From Halomonas sp. (GTDB lineage Bacteria > Pseudomonadota > Gammaproteobacteria > Pseudomonadales > Halomonadaceae), in NCBI GenBank assembly GCA_007129225.1, contig SKVX01000352.1, positions 1-7,877 of the forward strand: a stretch of 7,877 nucleotides of DNA. The letters are read 5' to 3'. The notes beneath the pieces were generated by a model. It saw only the letters and a list, made by a program, of their open reading frames with translations. It did not search any database and was not told the origin of the DNA. A program made the position numbers and the translations under genes. Each line of letters opens with the position of its first letter. Position 1 is the first letter of the stretch. Positions 1 through 6,272 of this stretch are shown piece after piece.

Positions 1-468
1 ATCGGACCCTGCCACATCCGCCGCATCGAAGGCGGCATCCTCGCCTTCGGCTGCGACATCTGGTACGACACCAACCCCTTCGAGGTGGGCATGGGCTACG
101 ACTGGATGGTCGACCTGCGGGGGGACGACGACTTCATCGGCCGCGCCGCCCTGGAGCGGATCAAGGCCGAGGGGGTGTCGCGCAAGCTGGTGGGGGTGGA
201 GATCGACGGACCCAGCGTGGGGTACTTCACCGATGGCTCAATGATCGACGTCTTCCCGGTCCATGCCCCGGACGGCGAGCGCATCGGCCAGGTGACCTCG
301 GCCACCCGCTCGCCGCGCCAGGAGCGCAATATCGGCTACGCCATGGTGCCCATCGCCTACGCCGAGCTGGGCACGCCGCTGCGCATCGAGGCCAATACCG
401 GCCTGCAGGACGCCGTGGTGGTAGAGAAGCCCTTCCACGACCCGAGCAAGGCGATTCCCAAGGGGTGA
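1..468 (+). CDS. GcvT-family THF-dependent methyltransferase (DmdA/LigM-like), 3' end only
   Basis: The reading frame is open from base 1 and ends at a TGA at 466-468, so only the last 155 residues are present and the start lies outside the window. The segment reads like the C-terminal part of the glycine-cleavage T-protein superfamily: an NPFEVG...MVDL...DDFIGRAAL stretch (about residues 24-49) ends the folate-binding core, and the C-terminal barrel follows with KLVGVEI, GQVTSATRSP and NIGYAMVP. Members of this family move a methyl or aminomethyl group to tetrahydrofolate in the cytoplasm. The IRRIEGG...NPFEVG style resembles DMSP demethylase DmdA and the O-demethylase LigM more than housekeeping GcvT, but the substrate cannot be named from this fragment. 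The next gene is a MetF-type reductase, which fits a THF-dependent demethylation module. Family assignment is firm; subfamily is tentative. Confidence 0.85.
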   Translation: MGPCHIRRIEGGILAFGCDIWYDTNPFEVGMGYDWMVDLRGDDDFIGRAALERIKAEGVSRKLVGVEIDGPSVGYFTDGSMIDVFPVHAPDGERIGQVTSATRSPRQERNIGYAMVPIAYAELGTPLRIEANTGLQDAVVVEKPFHDPSKAIPKG

Positions 469-513
469 CTCTCCTCACGAGGCAAACTGCGCGATATAAC
501 GAGGGGCGCCGGG

Positions 514-598
514 GACAGGTCGAAGAGGAGGTCCGATTCCAGGGATGGAATCGGTAGCGCCCAGGGATGGGTTCACAGCGCCTCCTCGTAGACCTGTC
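514..598. repeat. Structured intergenic element with nested hairpins (REP-like)
   Basis: An imperfect outer dyad pairs GACAGGTC (514-521) plus GAGGAGG (525-531) with CCTCCTC (581-587) plus GACCTGTC (591-598), interrupted by a 3-base mismatch. Inside sit two hairpins with the same six-base loop AGGGAT: stem 533-540/547-554 (8 bp, loop 541-546) and a shorter stem 560-562/569-571 (loop 563-568). The whole folds as a three-way-junction shape between two genes. From memory, similar AGGGATGG-containing intergenic elements recur in Halomonas and related genomes, but only one copy is in this window, so repetition is not shown here. It could also act in mRNA stability or termination between the two one-carbon genes; there is no U-tract right after the outer stem. 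Confidence 0.6.
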
Positions 599-646
599 GA
601 CGGATCAGCCCCGAGTGGAGTAGGGCGTCAATAGCCTGGAGGCGCC

Positions 647-1519
647 ATGAACGATGCCAATCGGGCCGCCCTGGCGGCCCTCGCCCGCCCGGCGTGGCCG
701 GCGACCCGTTACGAGCTGCTCCCTATCCGCGGCATGCAGGAGGCCGCCGCGGCGCTGCCGGAAGGCGCCGTGGTCACCGTGACCTGCTCGCCGCGCCACG
801 GCCTCGAGCGCACCTTGGAGGCCAGCGAATGGCTGGCGGGGGCCGGCTTTCGGGTGGTGCCGCACCTCTCCGCCCGCCTGGTGCGCGACCGCACCCACCT
901 GGAGCGGCTGCTGGCGCGTCTGGCGGTGCTAGACGTCGAGGACGTCTTCGTGGTGGGCGGCGACGCCGAGCGCCCAGTGGGTGACTTTCCCCATGGCCTT
1001 TCGCTGCTCGAGGCCATGGCACGGCTGTCCACGCGGCCCGAGCGGGTCGGGGTACCCGCCTATCCGGAAGGCCATCACCATATCGAGACGGCGTCCCTGC
1101 AGTGCGATCTTGAGGCCAAGGCGGCGCTCGCCGACTATGCCGTCACCCAGCTCTGCTTCGAACCGGGCCCCCTGCTGGCCTGGCGCGATCGGCAGCAGCG
1201 GCTCGGCCTGCCCCTGCCGGTCCATGCCGGCATACCCGGGGTGATGGAGCGCAAGCGGCTGCTCAGCATCGCCCTGCGGCTCGGTCTCGGCCACTCGGTA
1301 CGGACCTTGCAGCGTCAGGGTGGTTGGATGACCCGCCTGTTCGGGCCGGCCGTCTATCGCCCCGACGCCCTGCTGCGGGGTCTCTGGCCGTGCCTGGGGG
1401 ATGGAAGCACGGGCTTCGTCGGCTTGCACGTCTATACCTTTAACCAGATCGGCCCCACCCGCGTCTGGCTGGAGACTCTACCGAACAGCAGGACCGCTAT
1501 GTCTACCAGCAGGGCATAG
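647..1519 (+). CDS. Methylenetetrahydrofolate reductase, short MetF-type
   Basis: This 290-residue protein (usual length for bacterial MetF) belongs to the FAD-dependent reductases that convert 5,10-methylene-THF to 5-methyl-THF. Although divergent, it keeps the landmarks of the TIM barrel: YELLP at 22-26 matches the FEFFP of E. coli MetF with Glu23 for catalytic Glu28; GGD at 104-106 supplies Asp106 for Asp120 near FAD; AYPEGH starts at residue 138 (E. coli AYPEVH); and TQLCFE carries Gln168 for Gln183. The residue matches are by eye. The ATG at 647 follows TGGAGG (637-642) with a tight 4-base spacing. It lies 178 bp behind the GcvT-family gene on the same strand, which suggests a paralogue dedicated to methyl groups released by that enzyme rather than the sole housekeeping MetF; this is inference. 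The C-terminal tail after VYTFNQIGPTR is poorly conserved. Confidence 0.85.
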   Translation: MNDANRAALAALARPAWPATRYELLPIRGMQEAAAALPEGAVVTVTCSPRHGLERTLEASEWLAGAGFRVVPHLSARLVRDRTHLERLLARLAVLDVEDVFVVGGDAERPVGDFPHGLSLLEAMARLSTRPERVGVPAYPEGHHHIETASLQCDLEAKAALADYAVTQLCFEPGPLLAWRDRQQRLGLPLPVHAGIPGVMERKRLLSIALRLGLGHSVRTLQRQGGWMTRLFGPAVYRPDALLRGLWPCLGDGSTGFVGLHVYTFNQIGPTRVWLETLPNSRTAMSTSRA

Positions 1520-1644
1520 GGCAGTTGGGTGCGCGGCTAGCCTGACCGGCCGGGGTGCCGAGACAGTTTTCGGGCAAAGGCCAAGGCTGTCGCTTTATGC
1601 CGACGCCTGGTCAGAAACTGTGGAAGCGGTGGCCGGGTGCACTG

Positions 1645-1668
1645 TTGTGTCTCGCCACGGCGTATACT
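1645..1668 (+). promoter_or_regulatory. Candidate promoter for the glycine-zipper gene
   Basis: TATACT at 1663-1668 differs from the sigma-70 -10 consensus at one position and lies in the 270-bp gap upstream of the gene starting at 1790. The best -35-like word, TTGTGT at 1645-1650, is only 12 bp away, which is too close; at 17 bp there is no good -35. Only the -10 is therefore suggestive. A start near 1675 would give a leader of about 115 nt. Confidence 0.3.
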
Positions 1669-1759
1669 GTTTGTCACTTCCCTGGCGGCGCCGGATGCGC
1701 CGTCTCTCATCGCATTATCCGCACATCGACCGGAGCCGACCCTTGTGTGTTGTCGGCAA

Positions 1760-1786
1760 GGCGCTTGTGCGCCACAGAGGAGGTGA
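1760..1786 (+). promoter_or_regulatory. Leader hairpin and strong RBS of the glycine-zipper gene
   Basis: A small perfect hairpin, GGCGC (1760-1764) / GCGCC (1769-1773) with loop TTGT, stands directly before AGGAGGTGA (1778-1786). That word is a near-complete complement of the 16S rRNA tail and is spaced six bases (from AGGAGG) from the ATG at 1790. The RBS fixes the start of the downstream gene and predicts high translation. The hairpin could protect the 5' end or do nothing. Confidence 0.6.
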
Positions 1787-1789
1787 CAG

Positions 1790-2368
1790 ATGAACAAATC
1801 AACCGTCGTGGGTACGACACTGGCCGTTTTCGGTCTGGGTGGACTGGCATTTGGCGCCTGGCAGGTCCAGCAGCCCCCCGGGGAGAGCGGCCCCCAGTTT
1901 GCCGAGATCGTTGGCATGGAGCGTGCCACACGCAGCGTCGAGACGCCCCGTGAGGTATGCGAGGACATCGTGGTAAGCCAGGCAGCACCGCAGCAACCCA
2001 GCCGCGACCCCAATCGTATCGCCGGCACGGCTGCCGGCGCCGTTGTCGGCGGCCTGTTGGGCAATCAGGTCGGAGGTGGCAGCGGCAAGACGCTGGCTAC
2101 CGTTGCCGGTGTCGTCGGCGGCGGCCTGGCGGGACGCGAAGTGCAGGGGCGCATCGAGGCCAATCAGGCGCCGCAGACCTACACCACCACACAGCGTCAG
2201 TGCCACACGGTCATGGACAGCGCCGAAGAGACCGTCGGCTATGACGTGACCTGGCGACACGGTGAAATGACCGATGTCTCGCGCCTGGATCATCGGCCCG
2301 AGGGCAACCGTGTGCTGCTCGAAGAGGGCCGGCCACGCTGGGACCTGCCGCTTGCCGGCGACGGCTGA
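1790..2368 (+). CDS. Glycine-zipper 2TM-domain envelope protein (17-kDa surface antigen-like)
   Basis: The 192-residue product starts with a short positive stretch and a hydrophobic segment (about residues 5-24), a signal peptide or anchor. There is no lipobox cysteine, so it is not an evident lipoprotein. A glycine zipper spans about 79-115: G79-x3-G83-x3-G87-x3-G91, a glycine-rich turn, then G107-x3-G111-x3-G115, the helix-hairpin pattern of Rickettsia 17-kDa-antigen/glycine-zipper-2TM proteins that insert in or span the cell envelope. Two cysteines, Cys57 before and Cys138 after the zipper, sit in VCED and QCHT contexts that I recall as typical of gammaproteobacterial members and could form a periplasmic disulfide. 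The C-terminal VGYDVTWRHGE region is also typical. Exact function is unknown; an envelope-integrity role is only a guess. It is monocistronic, with its own leader upstream and a terminator downstream. Confidence 0.85.
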   Translation: MNKSTVVGTTLAVFGLGGLAFGAWQVQQPPGESGPQFAEIVGMERATRSVETPREVCEDIVVSQAAPQQPSRDPNRIAGTAAGAVVGGLLGNQVGGGSGKTLATVAGVVGGGLAGREVQGRIEANQAPQTYTTTQRQCHTVMDSAEETVGYDVTWRHGEMTDVSRLDHRPEGNRVLLEEGRPRWDLPLAGDG

Positions 2369-2418
2369 GGCTTGCCGCCAAGGTAGGCCCTTTCAAGCGT
2401 CTCTCGATACCCGCGTAG

Positions 2419-2444
2419 CGCCCTGACTTCGGTCGGGGCGTTGT
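2419..2444 (+). terminator. UUCG-tetraloop intrinsic terminator after the glycine-zipper gene
   Basis: A 9-bp stem (2419-2427 with 2432-2440, one T-G wobble at 2424/2435) closes a TTCG tetraloop at 2428-2431 and is followed by a modest T-rich tail (TTGTAGTCT). It sits 50 bp after the plus-strand stop and 8 bp beyond the minus-strand puuA stop. On the minus strand no T-run follows the stem, so it should act mainly on plus-strand transcripts, though the stem may also end or protect puuA mRNA. Confidence 0.7.
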
Positions 2445-2447
2445 AGT

Positions 2448-3824
2448 CTAGACATGCCTAAGGTACCACTCGTACTCGAGCTGGCTCACCGCCTGCATGG
2501 CTTGGGCACGCTCGGCTCGACGGTTGGCGATGAAGACCTTGATGAAATCGTGGCCCAGGGCTTCGCCCAGAGGGGCGTTGGTTTCCAGCAGTTCGAGGGC
2601 GTGCAGCCAGCTGTTTGTCAGGCTGGGGGGGAACTGGTCGTAGGCATTCCCCGTTACCGGTGCGGGCGGCGTCAGACGTTGCCGAATGCCGTAGTCGATA
2701 CCGGCTAGCAGCGTGGCCAGCAGCAGGTAGGGGTTGGCGTCGGCGCCGGCGACCCGGTGCTCGATACGACGGGCGCCGTTGGGCCCTGAGGGGATGCGTA
2801 GCGCCACCGAGCGGTTGTCGTAGCCCCAGGTGGGCGCCATGGGCACATACAGCCCCGGTTGAAAGCGGCGGAAAGAGTTGAGATTGGGTGCGCAGATCGC
2901 CATGGAGGCCGGCATCAGTTCCAGCAGGCCGGCGACGGCGTGCTGCAGCTTCGGTGTTCCCAGTGAGTCACCACCAGCATCGCTGAAGACATTGTTGCCG
3001 GCGTCGTCCAGCAGGCTGATGTGCACGTGGGTACCGTTGCCGGCTTCCAATCCATAGGGCTTGGCCATGAAGGTCGCTTCGAAGCCGTGGTTCAGCGCTA
3101 CCCCCTTGATCAGTCGCTTGAGCAGTACGGCACTGTCGCAGGCCAGAAGGGCATCATCGCAGTGAATCAGGTTGATCTCGAACTGTCCCGGGGCGCACTC
3201 CTTGAGCGCCGTATCCAGTGGCAGTTCCTGTACCCGGGCTGCCGACTGGACGTCATCGAGGAAGTCGGCGTACTCATCCAGTTCCTGGATCGAGTAAAGT
3301 TGGCTCTGGGTGGCGCGCTCACCGCTGCGGGGCGAGCAGGGTGGCTGTACTGTGCCGGTGGCCGTGCGCAGCCTGTCCACCAGGTAGAACTCCATCTCGA
3401 CGGCGACCACCGGGGTCAGGCCGGCCTCCCCGAAGCGATTCAGGACTCGTTTCAGCACCTGGCGTGGATCGGCAAAGAAGGGGGTCTCATCGGCCTCGAC
3501 CATGGTCATCAGCAGCTGGGCCTGGCGTCCCTTGCGCAACCAGGGGCTAGGCATTAGCGAACCTTGCAATGGACGGCAGACACGATCGCTGTCTCCAATG
3601 GCAAGCCCCAGGCCGGTGGCCTCGATGGTGTTGCCGTTGATGTCCAGGGCGAAGACCGAAGCCGGCAGATTGACACCATTGAGGCAGATCTTCTCCAGGT
3701 TGGTGCCAGGAATGCGCTTGCCGCGCATGACGCCGTTGAGATCGCTGATCAGCAGGTCGATGCTATCCACATCGGGGTGGCACTCGAGGAAGGCCCGGGC
3801 TTGAGCGACGGTAAGCGACGCCAT
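2448..3824 (-). CDS. puuA: Gamma-glutamylputrescine synthetase (glutamine synthetase family)
   Basis: The enzyme ligates glutamate to putrescine (or another polyamine) with ATP, the first step of the gamma-glutamylated polyamine pathway in the cytoplasm. From the start chosen here it has 458 residues, close to E. coli PuuA and Pseudomonas SpuB/PauA. It shows an N-terminal beta-grasp part (DLLISDLNGVMRGKRIP) and the GS catalytic fold: EMEFYL with Glu143/Glu145, APGQFEINL at 211-219, NGTHVHIS with His266 and His268, NSFRRFQPG with Arg319/320, and EHRVAGADANPY from 355. The ATG at 3824 is preferred because AGGTGA (plus-strand 3829-3834) sits before it and a TTGACA promoter would start mRNA near 3859. 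In-frame starts at 3857 (ATG, 11 residues longer) and 3884 (TTG) lack an RBS and fall at or before that point. It is transcribed divergently from puuD-spuC-puuC. Confidence 0.93.
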   Translation of the reverse strand: MASLTVAQARAFLECHPDVDSIDLLISDLNGVMRGKRIPGTNLEKICLNGVNLPASVFALDINGNTIEATGLGLAIGDSDRVCRPLQGSLMPSPWLRKGRQAQLLMTMVEADETPFFADPRQVLKRVLNRFGEAGLTPVVAVEMEFYLVDRLRTATGTVQPPCSPRSGERATQSQLYSIQELDEYADFLDDVQSAARVQELPLDTALKECAPGQFEINLIHCDDALLACDSAVLLKRLIKGVALNHGFEATFMAKPYGLEAGNGTHVHISLLDDAGNNVFSDAGGDSLGTPKLQHAVAGLLELMPASMAICAPNLNSFRRFQPGLYVPMAPTWGYDNRSVALRIPSGPNGARRIEHRVAGADANPYLLLATLLAGIDYGIRQRLTPPAPVTGNAYDQFPPSLTNSWLHALELLETNAPLGEALGHDFIKVFIANRRAERAQAMQAVSQLEYEWYLRHV

Positions 3825-3865
3825 GAAGTCACCTGTATTGTTCGGTTGCGCTGTCATAGTGGCTA

Positions 3866-3894
3866 ATCTTTCAGCCACGACCAAGTGTTGTCAA
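3866..3894 (-). promoter_or_regulatory. Candidate sigma-70 promoter of puuA
   Basis: Reading the minus strand, a perfect TTGACA -35 (plus-strand 3889-3894) is followed by a 17-bp spacer and AAAGAT (3866-3871), a weak -10 with three consensus positions. A start near 3859 gives a leader of about 35 nt to the ATG at 3824. A perfect -35 with a poor -10 is common in activator-dependent or regulated promoters. Confidence 0.5.
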
Positions 3895-3917
3895 ATCCTT
3901 TACGCAATGGTTGTGCG

Positions 3918-3930
3918 ATTCGTTTCGAAT
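3918..3930. promoter_or_regulatory. Candidate operator: ATTCG-TTT-CGAAT dyad
   Basis: Perfect 5-bp arms (3918-3922, 3926-3930) around TTT lie in the AT-rich divergent region, about 24 bp upstream of the puuA -35 and 14 bp upstream of the candidate puuD -35. That position could let one bound protein act on both promoters. It does not look like the E. coli PuuR site, and no regulator gene is in the window. A short dyad like this can also occur by chance. Confidence 0.3.
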
Positions 3931-3943
3931 TTATAGCTTTAAC

Positions 3944-3972
3944 TTGCTGTATGGTAAGCATATGTCCATAGT
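3944..3972 (+). promoter_or_regulatory. Candidate promoter and overlapping dyad for puuD-spuC-puuC
   Basis: TTGCTG (3944-3949), a 17-bp spacer and CATAGT (3967-3972, four of six consensus positions) form the best plus-strand promoter I see upstream of puuD. A dyad TATGG (3950-3954) - N11 - CCATA (3966-3970) lies across its spacer and -10, a place where a bound repressor would block RNA polymerase. The surrounding stretch, about 3895-4000, is clearly AT-rich compared with the genes. The start would leave a leader of about 105 nt before puuD. Confidence 0.35.
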
Positions 3973-4070
3973 TGGATAAAAAATTCTTTGATTTTTTAGC
4001 GGCCTTGTTGGAAAGATTACTCAACGCGGCTATGGTGGCCGTAGTTGACCATCCTGCTAACGAGCATTCG

Positions 4071-4077
4071 AAGGAGG
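4071..4077 (+). promoter_or_regulatory. RBS that sets the puuD start
   Basis: AAGGAGG, six bases before the ATG at 4084, selects that codon over the upstream in-frame TTG at 4045, which has no purine-rich site before it and would add 13 non-conserved residues. Confidence 0.85.
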
Positions 4078-4083
4078 CTGCCG

Positions 4084-4854
4084 ATGCAGAGCCGACCCCT
4101 GGTGGGAGTCATCGCCTGTCGCCGCAAGGTGGAAGGGCATGCCGCCCACGTGGTGACCGACAAGTACCTGAGCGCGTTGCGCGACTATGGCCTGGCGCCG
4201 GTGGTGCTTCCGGTCTGGCAGGATGCCGTCGATGGCGATCTGCTCGCCCACCTGGATGGGCTGCTGCTCACTGGCAGCTATTCCAACGTGGAACCCTCCC
4301 GCTACGGCGCCGAGCGGGCACCGGAAAACACCCGGGATGACCTGCATCGCGACGCTGCTGCGCTGGCCTGGATACCCGCTGCCGTTGCCGGCGGTCTGCC
4401 GCTGCTGGGCATCTGCCGTGGATTTCAGGAGCTCAACGTGGCCTATGGTGGCACGCTGCATCAAGCGGTGCAGAACGTGCCCAGTCTGCTCGATCACCGC
4501 GAGCCCGATGCCGACTATGCAGCCCGCTACGCCCCGGCACACGACATCGTGGTGCAGCCCGGTGGCCGCCTCGCTGCGCTCTATCCGGAGTCGTTTTCCA
4601 AGGTCAATTCGCTGCACCAGCAGGGCATCGGTCGCCTGGGTGAGGGACTCTGCGTGGAGGCGCGGGCGCCGGATGGCCTGGTCGAGGCGGTTTCGGTCGC
4701 CGCAGCAAAGGACTTCGCCCTGGCCGTGCAGTGGCATCCTGAATGGGTGCCGGCGGAACATCCGCTCTACCACGCGCTATTCGAGGGATTTGCCGCGGCC
4801 TGTCGCGGGCATCGTGATCGGCGTGCTTGGGCTGTCGGTCCGACCCCCGCCTGA
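4084..4854 (+). CDS. puuD: Gamma-glutamyl-gamma-aminobutyrate hydrolase (class I glutamine amidotransferase fold)
   Basis: PuuD/PauD cleaves gamma-glutamyl-GABA to glutamate and GABA, the release step of the gamma-glutamyl polyamine route. The 256-residue product matches the family size (E. coli about 254). It begins with the typical RPLVGVIACRRK strand, has LLLTGSYSNVEP with R-Y-G following, and the nucleophile elbow LGICRGFQELNVAYGGTLHQ with Cys111. The other triad members are in VQWHPEW, His218 and Glu220. KVNSLHQQGI before them is also characteristic of PuuD. It is the first gene of a plus-strand operon; spuC starts 17 bp after its stop. The free-standing GATase fold without a synthase partner, next to puuA, supports PuuD rather than a biosynthetic amidotransferase. 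Confidence 0.93.
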   Translation: MQSRPLVGVIACRRKVEGHAAHVVTDKYLSALRDYGLAPVVLPVWQDAVDGDLLAHLDGLLLTGSYSNVEPSRYGAERAPENTRDDLHRDAAALAWIPAAVAGGLPLLGICRGFQELNVAYGGTLHQAVQNVPSLLDHREPDADYAARYAPAHDIVVQPGGRLAALYPESFSKVNSLHQQGIGRLGEGLCVEARAPDGLVEAVSVAAAKDFALAVQWHPEWVPAEHPLYHALFEGFAAACRGHRDRRAWAVGPTPA

Positions 4855-4871
4855 GACAGAGGTAATATGTC

Positions 4872-6272
4872 ATGAATACCCGTGAATACCAGATGCTGGA
4901 TCGCGCCCACCATCTGCACCCCTTCACCGACTTCAAGGCGCTGGGCGAGGAGGGCAGCCGCATCGTCACCCGCGCCGAGGGTGTCTATATTCACGACAGC
5001 GAAGGCAACCGCATGCTCGACGGCATGGCCGGGCTGTGGTGCGTCAACCTGGGCTACGGCCGCGAGGAGCTCGTCGATGCGGCTACCGCGCAGCTGCGTG
5101 AATTGCCCTACTACAACAACTTCTTCAAGAGCGCCCATCCGCCAGCCGTCGAGCTGGCCGAGGCGTTGTGCCGGCTGGCGCCGGCGCACATGAACCGGGT
5201 GTTCTTCACCGGCTCGGGGTCCGAGGCCAACGATACCGCGCTGCGCATGGTGCGACGCTACTGGCAGCTCGAGGGTAAGCCAGACAAGCAGTGGATCATC
5301 TCGCGGGAGAACGCCTATCACGGCTCGACGGTTGCCGGCCTGAGCCTCGGCGGCATGGCGCAGATGCAGGCTCAGGGCGGCCCCCTCGTACCGAAGATTG
5401 CCCACGTGCGCCAGCCCTATTGGTTCGGTGAAGGGCGTGAGATGAGTCCTGATGCCTTCGGTCGCGAGTGTGCCGCGGCCCTTGAGGCCAAGATTCAGGA
5501 GCTCGGCGAGGAGAACGTCGCCGCCTTCATCGCCGAGCCCGTGCAGGGGGCGGGAGGTGCCATCATCCCACCTCCCAGCTACTGGACGGCGGTCAAGGAG
5601 GTGTTGGCGCGCCACGACATCCTGCTGATCATGGACGAAGTGATCTGCGGCTTCGGCCGTCTTGGCGAATGGTTCGGCAGCCAGCACTACGGCCTCGAGC
5701 CTGACCTCATGCCCATCGCCAAGGGCCTCTCATCCGGCTACCTGCCGATCGGGGGCGTGCTGGTGGGCGACCGTGTCGCCGACGCCTTGGTCGAGCGTGG
5801 CGGCGAGTTCTTCCATGGCTTCACCTATTCCGGTCATCCGGTGTGTGCCGCGGTGGCGTTGAAGAATCTGGAGCTGATGCGGGCGGAGGGCATCGTCGAG
5901 CGGGTGCGCGACGACATCGGTCCCTACCTGTCCAGGTGCTGGGCCTCCCTCGGCGACCACCCGCTGGTGGGAGAGTCCCGCTCGTTGGGCCTGATCGGCG
6001 CACTGGAGCTGGTGGCTGACAAGGCTCGGGGGGAGCGCTTTCCCAAGTCGCTCGGTGTCGGCAACCTTTGTCGCGACATCTGCTTCGACATTGGCCTGGT
6101 GATGCGTTCGGTGGGTGATACGATGATTATCTCGCCGCCGTTGGTGATCACCCGCACCGAGGTCGACGAACTCGTCCGCCTGGCCCGCCAGGCGCTGGAC
6201 GAGACTGCACGGCGGTTGACCGCACGCGGAGCCGCGGATGACCAAACCATCATAGAGGAGTCCCCATCGTGA
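4872..6272 (+). CDS. spuC: Putrescine/polyamine:pyruvate aminotransferase (class III, PLP)
   Basis: This 466-residue class III aminotransferase is very similar to Pseudomonas SpuC from end to end as I recall it: HHLHPFTDFK near the N-terminus, EGVYIHDSEGNRMLDGMAGLWCVNLGYGREEL, and PYYNNFFKSAHPP. GSGSEAND at 114-121 binds the PLP phosphate, Asp255 in MDEVICGFGR contacts the pyridine nitrogen, and Lys284 in PIAKGLSSGYLP forms the Schiff base. SpuC moves an amino group from putrescine (and cadaverine or glutamylated polyamines in some reports) to pyruvate, giving an aminoaldehyde and alanine. The ATG at 4872 follows AGAGG (4858-4862); an out-of-frame ATG at 4867 closes at once. Its stop overlaps the puuC start by four bases (GTGA). 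Here it occupies the place of the PuuB oxidase, so its natural substrate could be gamma-glutamylputrescine; other omega-aminotransferase substrates are possible. Confidence 0.9.
   Translation: MNTREYQMLDRAHHLHPFTDFKALGEEGSRIVTRAEGVYIHDSEGNRMLDGMAGLWCVNLGYGREELVDAATAQLRELPYYNNFFKSAHPPAVELAEALCRLAPAHMNRVFFTGSGSEANDTALRMVRRYWQLEGKPDKQWIISRENAYHGSTVAGLSLGGMAQMQAQGGPLVPKIAHVRQPYWFGEGREMSPDAFGRECAAALEAKIQELGEENVAAFIAEPVQGAGGAIIPPPSYWTAVKEVLARHDILLIMDEVICGFGRLGEWFGSQHYGLEPDLMPIAKGLSSGYLPIGGVLVGDRVADALVERGGEFFHGFTYSGHPVCAAVALKNLELMRAEGIVERVRDDIGPYLSRCWASLGDHPLVGESRSLGLIGALELVADKARGERFPKSLGVGNLCRDICFDIGLVMRSVGDTMIISPPLVITRTEVDELVRLARQALDETARRLTARGAADDQTIIEESPS

Noticed and set aside
495..500. TATAAC as a -10 box for the MetF-type gene.
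   Set aside because: No -35-like word lies 16-18 bp upstream, and the structured element intervenes before the gene.
1547..1570. CGGC/GCCG mini-hairpin followed by TTTT as a terminator for the MetF-type gene.
   Set aside because: The stem is only 4 bp and the T-run is separated from it by six bases; too weak to call.
1401..1953. Open frames across the gap between the MetF-type gene and the glycine-zipper gene.
   Set aside because: They overlap flanking genes out of frame, are rich in Arg/Ser/Pro as expected from shifted GC-rich DNA, and show no family motif.
3972..4340. A TTG-start reading frame beginning MDKKFFDFLAALLERLL, upstream of and overlapping puuD.
   Set aside because: No RBS precedes the TTG, most of the frame overlaps puuD out of phase, and the N-terminal look comes from an AT-rich promoter region. 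A short leader peptide cannot be excluded but has no positive support.
4767..5687. Long minus-strand open frame of about 306 codons opposite spuC.
   Set aside because: It is antisense to a well-conserved aminotransferase, and long antisense frames are common in GC-rich genes; its translation is low in recognisable motifs.
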